This document shows, in pieces, positions 46,739 to 58,181 of a stretch of 64,000 nucleotides of DNA (positions are counted from its first letter, which is position 1; the number at the start of each line of letters is the position of its first letter). The DNA lies in assembly GCA_037833965.1 (NCBI GenBank), contig AP031357.1:13102001-13166000 (forward strand), given 5' to 3'. Below the pieces are notes generated by a model. It saw only the letters and a program-made list of their open reading frames with translations. It had not been told where the DNA came from and did not search any database. Position numbers and translations under genes: made by a program. Source of the DNA: Marchantia polymorpha subsp. ruderalis (lineage: Eukaryota; Streptophyta; Marchantiopsida; Marchantiales; Marchantiaceae).

Positions 46739-47909
46739 GCTGCCAGATCCTTTTCTCCCAAAAAATCCAGCAACAGCTTCTAATCAAAAGCGATCAATCG
46801 ATCGAAGAAAATGTCTCAAAACCGAACCAAACCACACCAAACAGAACGAAGGCAACCTCGATCCTACTCCCCGAAAGAGGGACCCCGCCTCAACATCTTC
46901 TCATCGCCAAACAACTTTATAACGAGAGCGAATACTCATCGAACGACGAGATGATGTACACCGTACACTCAATCAGTGCACGTGCTAGGAACGGCCCCAG
47001 TCGGCTCTATTCGTCACGAATCATTACGGGCTCGAGCAGAGAGCAGAATCGAAATCCAGCAGAAAATGATCAAATCGCCGATTCCAATAATTGCAGATAA
47101 GAAATCACAACATTGCACCATCCGATCGCCGGGCTCTCAAATCACAGACACGAATCGATCGCTGACCTGGTTTGCCTGCTCCGCCCAAGCTCTCCATCTC
47201 GATGCCCCTCTTCACCGCCTGCAGCCGATCGCACCCGTCCTCACCAAGTCCTCCTCACTTCGAATCGCTCAAAGGCGCGGTACACACGCGCACGTCGATG
47301 CGAAATCCGACGGCCGATGTGAGCCCGCGATTCGAACTGCGCTCGGGCCCGGTCGGGATTCACCGCCTCGGCCGGTCAGTATGGACCGGAGACGCCCCAG
47401 AATAGTTCCTGTAACGAGAGCCCCCGGCCGTACTAGGCGCTGGGTCTTGTGTTGACAAAGCGTCGCGCTTTCGAGGTAGCGGTCTCTTCTTCGGCCTCGG
47501 GCTTTTGTTCGCGTGGAGATAGAACCGGATGGATGATCGGCCGAGTCAGCTCGACCGTACGATCGAGGCCCACGGCCTTTATGTCCTGGGGTCCGAGTGC
47601 ACAGTTGAGATTCTTGCGCGTTCGCAGATGGCAGACTTTGCACTGACTCTTCGCCATTGTTGTCGCCTTTCGATTTTATTCCTGCGACTTGTGCGATTGA
47701 CATCCATCGGACTCCGAGCTGGATCTGACATATGCATCGAGCTTCTCCTCTTCGCTGGAAAAAAGCTTCGTTTCATTCATTGCGTGCGCATCCAGATTTT
47801 AGACTCTTTTTCCTTCAGTGGTTGTAAGGTTTTTTATTCGAGAAGAGCATGAACATTAATACCAACTCGAGCTTAGTGTTTACTCGCACCACCGACTTCT
47901 CTCAAGTTT
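46739..47909. other. GC-rich upstream region of the six-exon gene
   Basis: This is GC-rich sequence with many overlapping ORFs on all frames (for example 46976-47455 plus and 47269-47703 minus). These are what GC-rich DNA gives by chance; none has a motif. The stretch likely holds the promoter and 5' leader of the minus-strand gene ending at 46738, and perhaps of an unseen divergent transcript. Confidence 0.45.
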
Positions 47910-47967
47910 GCCAAAATGAGAAATGACGAAGCCATTATATAATGACTTCGTCATTTCTCATTTTGGC
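47910..47967. repeat. 58 bp near-perfect palindrome
   Basis: The arms 47910-47931 and 47946-47967 pair perfectly over 22 bp. The 14 bp centre contains the self-complementary ATTATATAAT, so only two base pairs in the whole 58 bp fail. It lies in otherwise unstructured spacer. Confidence 0.95.
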
Positions 47968-48249
47968 TAATCGTTCGATGTACACTGATTGCGGTATTTA
48001 GTGTGTAACACTTTAATATATGTTCAGCCACATCGATGTTCAGAAAAAAAAATGTAAAACTGTCTAATATCATCCTGAATGCCATAACCTATTTATATAG
48101 CTTTCTGCGGGCAGTCATCGGACTGCGCAAGCCCGCCAACAACCCATCACAACAATCTGAAGTTATTTCGAGCAGTAAAAATAGTATAAGCAGCAAGCGA
48201 AACCGATATTGCCCTAAAAAGCGACCTTTGGAAAATGGGGTTCGACAAG

Positions 48250-49330
48250 AACAACGTTGATTCTACAGTGTCTGCCAATTCACCCAAGATCCACATGGCA
48301 ATGAAGAAGGTGGCCGATTAGCTTGAGATCTGGAAGAAATGTATGACCATGCAGAAATGCCAGTCTATTTTTCTCTCCAAGGAAAAGCCTCGAGCATGAA
48401 ACATTCCTATCAGCACCTTTTCTTCCCGTCCAATTGTGGTTGCATTTGCGAGCCAGGCCTAAGTCATCCCACCAATTGTCATCATCCGATGATATTATCA
48501 TTGAAGTCTCATCGCAATCTCGGCCTCGTAAGCCCTCGGAGTTTGATGCGATCAATGTTGGTACCACTATAGTGGCGAACAAGATGATGATGGTGCTAAT
48601 AATTCCAAGGATATGCCTGAGATAGATGATGAAGAGGATGCGGACAAGGCAGATACTATTGAGATTGAGGTGAAGACGGGCAAGGAACCGAGAAAGCGGG
48701 CATTGCAGCATGTGGTCACCAAACAAGAATCAGAGAAGGTGACCAAGTGGATGATCGAAGTCCAGGAAGAGAACGACCAGAGGGTACTCTTCGCTCGATT
48801 GGTTCGCAACTTCTCAAGTTGTTTCCGAGTTTCAATCAAATCAAACAGCACCAAGCCATCTCGATGGTGGAGATCGAGAGGCGATATTTTCACCAAAGAC
48901 AAGGAGGATTACAACACGATATGCAACACTCAACTCAACATCTGTTCGATTGTTCGATTGAAGGCTAAGACGGGTCGGGGTCCCAAGATCGCACCATGGA
49001 TTCTCTAGTTGCATGAAGGGCTTTGTGATGAATTTCATCGGCTGAGAAAGGCAGGCGTCAAATTGTCGTCACGTGTTTTTGAGGAATCTTGCGCTAGACA
49101 TCATCAAGGAATCTACTCATGCCGACTTCTCTTCATTGTATAAGTACAATAATATTCTTATCAAGGACAAGATCACCGCGTGTGGGATCCAAAGCTTCAT
49201 GGAAAAGAAGAATATTGTGTGTAGAGACCAAACGTGGAAACTCATGTTCAGTACAAGTCGCATGGCTCATACTGAATTTCTTTCTTGCCTAGTAAACTCT
49301 TTTGCCAGCATTCCAACTCTGCAGCCAGTT
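48250..49330 (+). pseudogene. broken transposase-like or domesticated-transposon ORF
   Basis: An open frame at 48613-49008 begins MPEIDDEEDADKADTIEIE and carries RKRALQHVVTKQESEKVTKW, then a block with two tryptophans (PSRWWR), then GRGPKIAPWI. After its stop, another frame gives LHEGLCDEFHRLRKAGVKLS, and after a shift near 49075 a third gives LALDIIKESTHADFSSLYK and IQSFMEKKNIVCRDQ. This order, a basic region followed by a helix-rich block, resembles DNA-binding halves of CENP-B/pogo-like transposase relatives. That is a resemblance only. Acidic N-terminal pieces upstream (48340-48600) are in other frames. No terminal repeats were matched to it. Confidence 0.5.
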
Positions 49331-49410
49331 GTCCATATAATGGTCATAAGAACGGTATCAGATATATCATCTACAATACCGGCAATCAGCAAAGTATCTT
49401 ATGTGTACTA

Positions 49411-49862
49411 ATAATGTATGTATCTGTATGGCGACTAACCATATCACAACATACACCTCGATGATGAAAGCACAGCAATTATATTGCCAATTGCCAACAA
49501 CATTCTCAAATTCCATGTATTGAGCAACACATGGAATTATTAACACCAACCATCTTCATCATATTCAAAATTATTCCTTACGTAGAATAGAACATCCATT
49601 TATTAAAAAAATATTGGCATGGCATGGTTATAGTCCGGGGAGTGTATATTTATTTAGTGTGTTACACATTATTTTTACTTCACTTATATTAGTGTGTATA
49701 CTTTATTAATGTATTACACACAAATATCTATGACTTCAAGTGTCACATAATTTAACGTGTGTTACAAGACATGGAATTTGCGGATGTTGGCAATATAATT
49801 GTTGTACTTTCATCGAGGTGTATGTGTGCTATGTTTAGTCGTCATATAGATACATACATTAT
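49411..49862. mobile_element. foldback MITE-like element, 452 bp
   Basis: Left arm 49411-49518 and right arm 49769-49862 are inverted copies of each other over about 95-105 bp. Shared pieces are ATAATGTATGTATCT, ACACCTCGATGA, CAATTATATTGCCAA and AAATTCCATGT. The interior (~250 bp) is AT-rich with no ORF. Several substitutions and small gaps separate the arms. No target-site duplication could be fixed. It lies between the transposase-like relic and the 3' end of LINE copy D. Confidence 0.88.
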
Positions 49863-49879
49863 CCATGTTTGATACAGCA

Positions 49880-52735
49880 AATATTGTTTACTTGTTATGA
49901 TAACGAATCTTGTGAATGGGAGTATATGGTAAATAGATCAAGCCGGTGGGATCCAAAGGCTCAAAAGCACAATACAAACACTCAAACTCCAACCTAGGAG
50001 AGAACCAAAAGAATCTCCTAGCTAGTGCCAAGAGCACTAGAACATCCCTAATATAACAACCTAAATCATAAGGTTGAAGTTGAAGCAAAGAATAAAATTT
50101 CTCAACAACAACTTTATGAACCATTCTAATCTCTACATATCTAGTACAAGTAAGAAATACATGCTCTTCATCCTCAACGTTTTTTCCATCACATAGTCTA
50201 CAAATACGTTCACTCCTATCAATGTTCAACCAACGTACTTCCTCAATCCCAAGATTATGAGATCCTATTCTATGTCTAGCAATAATATGACGTAAAGAAG
50301 TAGAAATCTCTGCCAGTAAGTATTCTTGCTCACAATAAACAAGCATAAAATTCACATGAAGTTGATAAAACTTCATTTTAATGCCTCGTCTGCTCCAAAT
50401 AATGTTGAGAAATTCCTCCTTGATACGTTTGCGTAGGACAATAGGTTGCAAATTCCAATCGAGTTCCGTCACATTCCACTTCAAAGACCAAGTCACCACA
50501 TCTGCAAGCCACCTCTTGGGACGTGTGGCACGCAAAGCTTCAAGAGTAAGTTTAGAAGCATCATGAGATCTCCCTCTTTGGACGTAAGTGATAGTAAAAA
50601 AGAGAGCTTCAGCTCTAATAGGTAGACAACATGTTTCCGCAAAAAGAATAGCATATGAAATTTGGATACTCACATCCAATTCTTCTTGTAAAAAGATCTT
50701 CTACACTCTTTTCAAACGTGGCCAACTTGTCTTCTTACAACCAAGATTCCACACTTGTGTTCCAAATAAGATAACGAGAAACACTAAGCCCATTAATAAG
50801 AATTTTCTAAGACTCCAAGACACTAGATGAGCTGCTCTACATCTATTTAGCAATGAATATAAAACTTTGAAACTAGCTTCTACCCTCTTTTGCACACAAA
50901 GTGTCCAACTATAATCGTAAGAGAAATCAATGCCTAAAAATTTGTAACTCTTCACTTGTTTCAATTCTAATCCTTTGTTAAAGAAAGAAAGCTTGGATCT
51001 AGTGTTCACAATAATCACTTTGGACTTTTTTGAATTGACCTCCATCTGATTTTGGGTACAAAAACTAGCCAAAGTGTCAAGTTGTTTTTGTAAATTAATG
51101 ACATCATGTGCTAGTAATATGATATCATCTGCATATAAAAGAGCTTTGATAACAAAGCCTCCAAGTTTGACACCTTCACTATCACAATGCTCTAACCACC
51201 TTTCTATATCATCTATGAAAACTCTAGAGAGAGTAGGAGAGAGAATACAACCTTGAATGACTTCAATGATACTCAAAATCTCTTCTGTTTGAGAAGTGTC
51301 AACACTTTTCAAACCGAAGAGAGTGGTATAATGTGGCCACTGGTGTCAAGAGATCTGATGGTACTCTAATAGTTTGCAATCTTTGCAAATCATCTCTCTA
51401 GACTCTAGATCACAAACTATCTCTACTTTCTTCAAAAAAGGAAGGAGACAAAGAACTATCAAATTGTGTAAATTGAGCAGAACGTATGCGAGCATTAAAA
51501 TCTCCAACAAAAAAAACTTCACCTTTGTCTTGATATTTAAGAACATCTCCTATGAGTCGATGAAATGATTGACTTCGATTGCAAGTGCTTGTGGAGTAGA
51601 TTTGCATGGATAATGGAGCAAAGTAACAAACTGCCAAATAACTGTAAAATTCTCCAATCAATCCAAGACGAAGCCAATGATATTGTTTCCCATTATTTTG
51701 GATTTTCAAATGTATTATAGTAACAAGTTCAGATATGATGAAAGTAGCAATGACTTCAAAGCCTCTTCTTGATCTTTGATTTCTTTGGTTCTAAGTGGAT
51801 ACCACCAAAGTAAAATCTTGTATCTCTTCAATAGCATTGCTCTCATGCTCCCAAGTGTCTACAATGTCTGCCATCTCCCAAATTGGATGTGCACTCACAC
51901 ACTTTGTTGTAGATAGGACCCTTATGTTCCACATCAACATACTCAACCTCTTGGATTGCTAGGTTGATGATCGTCTCCTCATTTGAGTGATAATAGCTTG
52001 ACTATCATGTAGATAAGCTACAAAATCTGCATCTTGAGCTTCTTTGACTTTTGCAAGCTCCTTTCCCCTTGCTTCAACTTGAAGAGGTGTAAGATCTGGA
52101 TTTAACCAAATCCTCCGTTCCTTGAGAATGGCCTTGTTAGCTAAAGCAATATCACGTTGAGCTTGATCCACAAACTTAACAATAATGGCACGAGGTTTTG
52201 CTCCTTTATTGCCAATACAAAAAGCTTGAGCCAAATCCAGATTAGAAACATCAAGTGTTTCAGCCAAGAACTTGGTGACAACACACTTCATCTCTTACTT
52301 CTTAGATTCAAGTTGAACAGAAATCCTCACAATCTTTCTACGAGCAAATTGATTAGCCTTTTTCAATCTCTTGATCTTGACATAAAGAGATATGAGCAGA
52401 CTTCGTGGCTTCAGCATAAGATTTCATTTTCACCTCTAGACTTTCAACCACTTCATGCAAAACCATGAGTTGTAACAATATAAGCTTGAAAACCAACCTT
52501 CTCTTGGATGTACTCAACAGATCGAGAGATTTCAAGCATGATCTTTTCAAAACTTTTGTGAGAAATCTTCAACTCTCGTATTACATTCTTTGCAGCAGTC
52601 AAGTCAACATTTTGTACCTTGAATTCTTGGCGGAGCACTTGCAGTTCTTCTAAAACCGTTTGGAGAAAATTTGCAAGGTCGTATTGAGATGCCATCTTGT
52701 ATGATTCATAACAAACTGCAATCTCCAAACCTTAG
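49880..52735 (-). mobile_element. L1-like LINE, copy D, with ORF1 and most of the 3' half
   Basis: Read on the minus strand, ORF1 starts at about 52695 (MASQYDLANFLQTVLEELQV) with a coiled-coil-like N-terminus. After frameshifts it continues as an RNA-binding-type domain (51959-52291: PRAIIVKFVDQAQRD, WLNPDLTPLQVEARGKELAK). ORF2 then gives an endonuclease (about 51410-51890, GDFNARI intact). A large internal deletion follows near 51410-51310. The RT resumes at EVIQGCILSPTL and continues with FVIKALLYADDIILLAHD to the thumb. The two last ORFs (50701-51312 and 49888-50679) are in the same frame, separated by one TAG. The C-terminal segment carries CRLCDGKNVEDEEHVFLTC. The RT fingers are missing, so it cannot be autonomous. 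The 5' end joins the monomer array without a gap. Confidence 0.92.
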
Positions 52736-55030
52736 AAATTGTTCAAACTACCTTCGTTAGATCTCAAAATTTACAGGTATTTGCGTCTAGCCAACTAAAA
52801 TCTTCTCGCAAAATTTCAGCTCAAGTTCCAACTCCAGAGCAAAGGAATTGCAACCGCAAGATCTACTCACCACAACCTCAAACTCAAAACTCTGAACCTG
52901 AAAACTCATTCACACCACCTCTGTTGGATCTCAAATTTTAAAGATAATTGCGCCCAGCCGAATGGAATCTTTTTGCAAAATTTCAGCTCAAATTTCAACT
53001 CCAGCGCAAAGGAATTGCTACCACAAGATCTACTCAACCTAATCTAAAACTCCAAGCTTTGAACCTGAGAATTCTTTCAAACCACCTCCGTTGGGTTTCA
53101 AAATTTACCATTAGTTGTGCACAGCTGACTGAAAGCTTCTTGCAAAATTTCAGCTTGAGTTCTAACTTCAGCGCAAAGGATTTGTTACAGCAAGATCTAC
53201 TCATCACAACCTGAAATTCCAAACTCCGAACTTGAGAAATCGTTCACATCAACTCCGTTGGGTCTCAAAATTTACGCATCGTTGCGTCCAGCCGACTGAA
53301 ATCTTTTTGAAAAAATTGAGCTTGAGTTCCAACTTCAGCACAAAAGAATTGCTACCTTAAGATCTACTTACCATAACCTAAAACTCAAAGCTCCGAATCT
53401 TAGTACTCGTTCACACCACCTCTGTTGGGTCTCAAAATTTACACGTAATTGCGCCCAGCCGACAAAAATATTTCTGCAAAATTTCAGGCTTGAATTATAA
53501 TTTCAGCTCAAGTTCCAACTCTAGCGTGAAAGAATTGCTAGCGCAAGATCTAGGTGAGTAGATCTTGCGCAACACAACATGAAACTCTAAGCTCCGAACC
53601 TGAGAACTCCTTCAAATCACTTGCGTTGGATCTCAAAATTTACAAGTAATTGCGCCCAACCGACAAAAATCTTTCTGCAATATTTCAAGTTTGAATTTCA
53701 ATTTCAGGTAGATGTCCAACTCTAGCGTGAAGGAATTGCTACCGCAAGATCTACTCGTCACAACCTGAAACTTTAAGCTCCGAATCTGAAAACTCATTCA
53801 AATCACCTCCGTTTGGTTTCAAAATTTACAGGTTATTGCGCCTAGCCGACACAATTCTTTATGCAAAATTTCAAGCTTGAATTTCAATTTGAAGTCAATG
53901 TCCAACTGTAGCGTGAAGGAATTGTTACCGCAAGATCTACTCGTCACAACCTGAAACTCTAAGCTCCAAATCTGAGAACTCCTTCAAATCACCTCAGTTG
54001 GATCTCAAAATTTACAAGTGATTGAGTCCAGCCAACAAAAATCTTCTAGCAAAATTTCAAGCTTGAATTCTAATTTCAGCTCGAGTTCCAACTCTAGCGT
54101 GAAAGAATTACTATCGCAAGATCTACTCCCCACAATCTGAAACTCTAAGCTTCAAATTTGAGATTTACTTCAAATCGCTTGCATTGGATCTCAAAATTTA
54201 CGGGTAGTTGCGCCCAGCAAACTAAAATTTTCTTGCAAAATTTCAACTTGAGTTCTAACTCCAACGCAAAGGAATTGCTACAACAAGATCTACTCATCAC
54301 AACCTGAAACTCCAAGCTTCGAAACTAAGAACTCGTTCACACCACCTCCGTTGGATCTCAAAATTTACAGGTAATTGCGCCCAACCGATTGAAACCATTT
54401 TGCAAAATTTGAAGCTTGAATTCCAATTTCAGCTCGAGTTCCAACTCTAGCGTGAAGGAATTGCTATTGCAAGATGTACTCACCACAATCTGAAACTCTA
54501 AGTTCCGAGCCTGAGAATTATTTCAAATCACCTACGTTGGATCTCAAAATTTACAGGTAGTTGCGCCCAGCCAAGTGAAATTTTCCTGCAAAATTTCAGC
54601 TTGAGTTCTAACTCCAGCGCGAAGGAATTACTACAACAAGATCTACTCATCACAACCTGAAACTTCAAGCTTCGAACCTCAGAACTCGTTTATAACACCT
54701 CCGGCGGGCCTCAAAATTTGCAGGTCATTGCGCTCAACCGACTAAAATCTTTCTGCAAAATTTCAAGCTTGAATTTCAATTTCAGCTCGAGTTCCAACTC
54801 TAGCGTGAAGCAATTGTTACTACAAGATCTACTCACCACAACATGAAACTCTAAGCTCTGTTATTAATAACTCCTTCAAATCACTTGCGTAGGATATCAA
54901 AATTTACAAGTAGTTGAGTCTAGCCAACTGAAATTTTCGTGAAATTTCAGTTTGAGTTCTAACTCGAGCGCAAAGGAATTGTTACCGCAAGATCAACTCA
55001 CCATAACCTAAAACTTCAAGCTCCAAACCT
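52715..55030 (-). repeat. tandem array of 167/186 bp monomers upstream of LINE copy D ORF1
   Basis: The landmark (T/C)TCAAAATTTAC falls at about 52764, 52931, 53098, 53265, 53432, 53633, 53819, 54005, 54191, 54358, 54544, 54711 and 54897. Spacings are 167 four times, then 201, then 186 three times, then 167, 186, 167, 186. The longer unit is the shorter plus a 19-20 bp insert (AAGCTTGAATTTCAATTTC type). The last four units alternate long and short, a 353 bp higher-order unit. Other landmarks in each unit are GGAATTGCTACCGCAAGAT, CACAACCTGAAACTC and TTGCGCCCAGCCGAC. The array ends within about 20 bp of the ORF1 ATG, as a monomeric LINE 5' UTR would. Confidence 0.92.
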
Positions 55031-55394
55031 GAAAACTTCCTAATGAATGAAGGTTATAAAGATTACAGCACTATCAATGTAATATCAATTTCTGTATCAT
55101 ATGTTGTGATTATTGGTATAATCATGTAACCAAAAAAAGATTCTACAATTTGTCAACTTTCAACAATTTGTTTTTAATTCTATGATGATACTATTTGTTT
55201 ACAATTTGTATCGTATTGTGAGCAAATTGCAATAGTATCAGACGATTGTCTAATACTATTGCAATAGACTCAACGATAATATGCTCCTTAGTTTTTGTTA
55301 CTCAAAAACTCACTTCACATGCAATAATGTTACTTTTTGTGACAGATCATTAGTGATAGAATGATCAAACTCTCCCACAACAACATTCATGAGT
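55031..55394. other. AT-rich spacer with a 40 bp hairpin
   Basis: No gene was recognised. A near-perfect palindrome occupies 55226-55265: 13 bp perfect arms (55226-55238 with 55253-55265) continue, past one mismatch, into AGAC/GTCT around a 4 bp loop. Confidence 0.6.
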
Positions 55395-55580
55395 AAGATT
55401 TTTCCTTGTCAGTACGGGGAGCTCTAAAACTTTTCCTTCTTTCAATACGTCAGGCTCATTGAAAGAAACATTCCTATTAACAACCACCTTGCGGCCAACT
55501 CGATCTCATAGTCTGTAACCTTTCACTCCTCTAGCATATTCAAGAAAACGACATTACAACATTCTACCAAAGTTGGATAT
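55395..55580 (-). mobile_element. Ty1/copia retrotransposon fragment (integrase-RT linker)
   Basis: On the minus strand one frame reads FLEYARGVKGYRL, then a stop where copia elements usually have W, then DRVGRKVVVNRNVSFNEPD and VLKEGK. This is the conserved segment after the copia integrase. Only about 60 codons are recognisable. No LTR was identified around it. Confidence 0.8.
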
Positions 55581-56740
55581 AAAACTAATTTGATGCTCGC
55601 AACTAAGTACTTCAAAGGATCGAAACAACAATCATAGCAAAAACATGTCACGTACAAGCACTTAACTATAACATCAGATGTTGTATGTGTGAAATAGAAC
55701 TAGAAGTAGTCAAGGAGTTAATTATGATTAGCTTAGTTATGACTAAGTCTAATTAGTTGTAAATAAGTCTTTTAAGTTATAATTATGCTTAGCTATAATA
55801 TCTATACTTGGCAAAATAACTAGAAAAGTTCTTGAAGATTTGAGTGAGCATATCTATTTAGTCTTGTACAAAAGTCTAGATTCCAAGAGAAAATACTTTT
55901 GATTGGTTTGACTAAGTAATATGAAATTCATTGGTTAAACTAAATCTAATGTTGACTTAGTGACAAGTGGAGGTTCTAGAAGTTATAAAGACACAAATAT
56001 GTCGCTGCCTCAATCTACTAACCAGTAAACATCTATAAAGTTTAGGAAGCCATTGGCATGTTACCACGTAAGGATAACTAGTCAAATTTACAATGGTTTA
56101 TCTTTGTAAAAGTAAGTTAGATAACAATTACCTTTTGCTATATATGAAGAGGTAGTGAAGATACTCTCAAGTAAGTTTGAAAAATTCATGTGTGGAGACT
56201 TGTTTCATATATGAAAGAGTGATAATTTTCAGTATCTTAGAATGTCGATGTGTGAATGAATCGGAGTGATACATTGAAGGATTGTGTGAGAGGGTGTTTG
56301 AGTTATGAGTATGAGGAGGGATCATAGTATTTTAGAACCATGATGAGCTATTGCAAAGCCATTTGAGTTCACCTCGAGAGTCAATAAGTCCGGAGGTTGC
56401 AGAACTTGAAAGAATTCCTTCAAACATAGCTCCAACATGTAAGGTAGTGTGGAAAATGTTCGGACGACAAAAAGGTATAAACAAAAGGTTGAAAGAGTTA
56501 TCAAGCTAACGTGCACTCTTCATTTTGTTTGTTGAACGCGGACTCTAATCCTGCCAGGAGAATATGATTTTGGACAAAGAGCCACAAAAGAAAATGAATT
56601 TGAGTGTGGCCCTACTTATTGAGAATATTCTTCTTTGAGAGTTTTTGCCTCTTTGAATTCTATGTTAAAGAAAACATTAGATTAGAGCCAGCCACGGATC
56701 TAGACCTCAAAATCAAACAAGTTCAAAACCAAAACTGTTA
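55581..56740. other. AT-rich spacer, possibly copia-derived
   Basis: No further coding resemblance was found. The copia element's remaining parts, if present, are too decayed to recognise. Confidence 0.4.
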
Positions 56741-56844
56741 TTTTGGTTATAAATTTTGTTATAACCAAAATTTATAACTGAAATGTTTTCAGTTATAACA
56801 TTTTCAGTCAAATGTTATAACTGAAAAAGTTATAACATTTGACT
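56741..56844. repeat. three consecutive perfect hairpins
   Basis: Hairpin 1 pairs 56741-56752 with 56759-56770 (12 bp, loop 6). Hairpin 2 pairs 56772-56783 with 56787-56798 (12 bp, loop 3). Hairpin 3 pairs 56806-56822 with 56828-56844 (17 bp, loop 5). All arms share a GTTATAA(C) core, so many alternative pairings exist. This looks like nested foldback duplication. Confidence 0.9.
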
Positions 56845-57789
56845 TGATGTTTTTGGGACCAAAAAGATCTAAAATTACTTGATTAGCACTACCTTTTGCT
56901 TGTCAAATGCCTCATGATCTAATCTTTCCTTCCACTTACTTTTCCTTGGTTTGATATGCCTATTACCCACGTATTTTCTTTTGAGTTTTAATAAAATTTC
57001 ACACACACACAAGATTAATATGGAGAGCGTAGACAAAACACAAAGAAAAACTCACAACTTCACATTGAAGAAGACGCAAAAAGTTCACTTGAAATATCAA
57101 ATAATTTCTTCGTCTTGTTCATCGCAGCACACAACCTTAAACTTACCGTTCATCTGCTTAAGAGCCAGAGCTAGATCAAAGAGATTGGCAAAGGTGACGA
57201 ATTCATATCTATCGGAACATAGTAACATGTCAAAATATTCAAAAAATCATAGAGCGAGAGAGGTTTGGCCTACTTTCTCCATCAAATTTCATTGCTAGTC
57301 CAATTTTGCAGTTGGTGTTGAGCGATGGAAGTTCGTTTAGAATAGATACGAAGTCGGTGATGCAAAGACAAAATCTAACTGCTTATTCAAATTTTCTCAA
57401 TTAATGTCTTGTGGTGAAAGTTCATCAAAAGATTATATTCTTATAGTGGTGGAAGTTCATCAATGTTTTTCACTTGGTTATTCATGAAAAGCTCTTGAAC
57501 CATCCTAAAATCGTTCAAATTAGTGTACAATGTCTTGAAAGTTATACTAAAATTGTACTCAACGTGTCAATTGTTCATGTTATAATACAATAACATATCA
57601 CATAAAAATCAGCAAAAAATATAAGAATATACATCCAAAATAATAATAATAGTAGAGTCATGCAATAATTATTGTCTACAAACCAACTTTATTACAACGA
57701 CAAAATCTATGATTACAAAACCAGGTTAACAATGTAATAATTTGCAAAAATCTCAAAAACTTTACGACATAGATATGTTATTGAGAATA
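56845..57789. other. AT-rich spacer
   Basis: An ORF at 56951-57298 (plus) has no motif. There is a short CA run near 57001. Nothing else was recognised. Confidence 0.4.
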
Positions 57790-58180
57790 GAGTTTGTTGA
57801 CGTACAAAAAACGGTGGAATAAATATGGTGTTCGGATTGGACTTAGGAATTGCAAGAGAATTTTGCAAATTGAAGTGAACTGGAATATTGTAAAGTCTTT
57901 TTTTCGTAAGAGGATGTAACATCCTCCTTGGTGTTGATTGTCCTCAACATAATAGGTGCGTAAGAAGTTTGCAAATTGAAGTGAGCATTATGATCAGTGA
58001 ATTGTAAAAACTTTTTGTTGTAAGCGGCTGCAACTTACTACTTGGTGTTGAACGTTTCCAACACAGTAGTTGCACGAGAACTTTGCAAATTGAAGTGGAC
58101 AATAGGATCGGAAAATTATAGGTACTTTTGTTCATAAGCCACTACTGCCTCCTACTTGGTGTTTTACATCCTCAACTATA
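57790..58180. repeat. tandem repeat of ~106-114 bp, about three units
   Basis: The landmark TTTGCAAATTGAAGTG falls at 57862, 57968 and 58082. Each unit also carries a CTTGGTGTT box (57929, 58040 and 58155) and a GCACGAGAA/GCAAGAGAA-type box before the landmark. Units are clearly diverged, with the last ending next to the AP2-like fragment. Confidence 0.85.
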
Positions 58181-58181
58181 T

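Noticed and set aside
47269..47703. 144-codon minus-strand ORF and overlapping frames
   Set aside because: GC-rich DNA open in several frames at once, without motif or splice support.
52715..55030. Centromeric satellite (167-186 bp, a typical satellite size)
   Set aside because: The array is short, ends exactly at a LINE ORF1, and a related array sits 5' of another LINE copy, so a LINE 5' region fits better.
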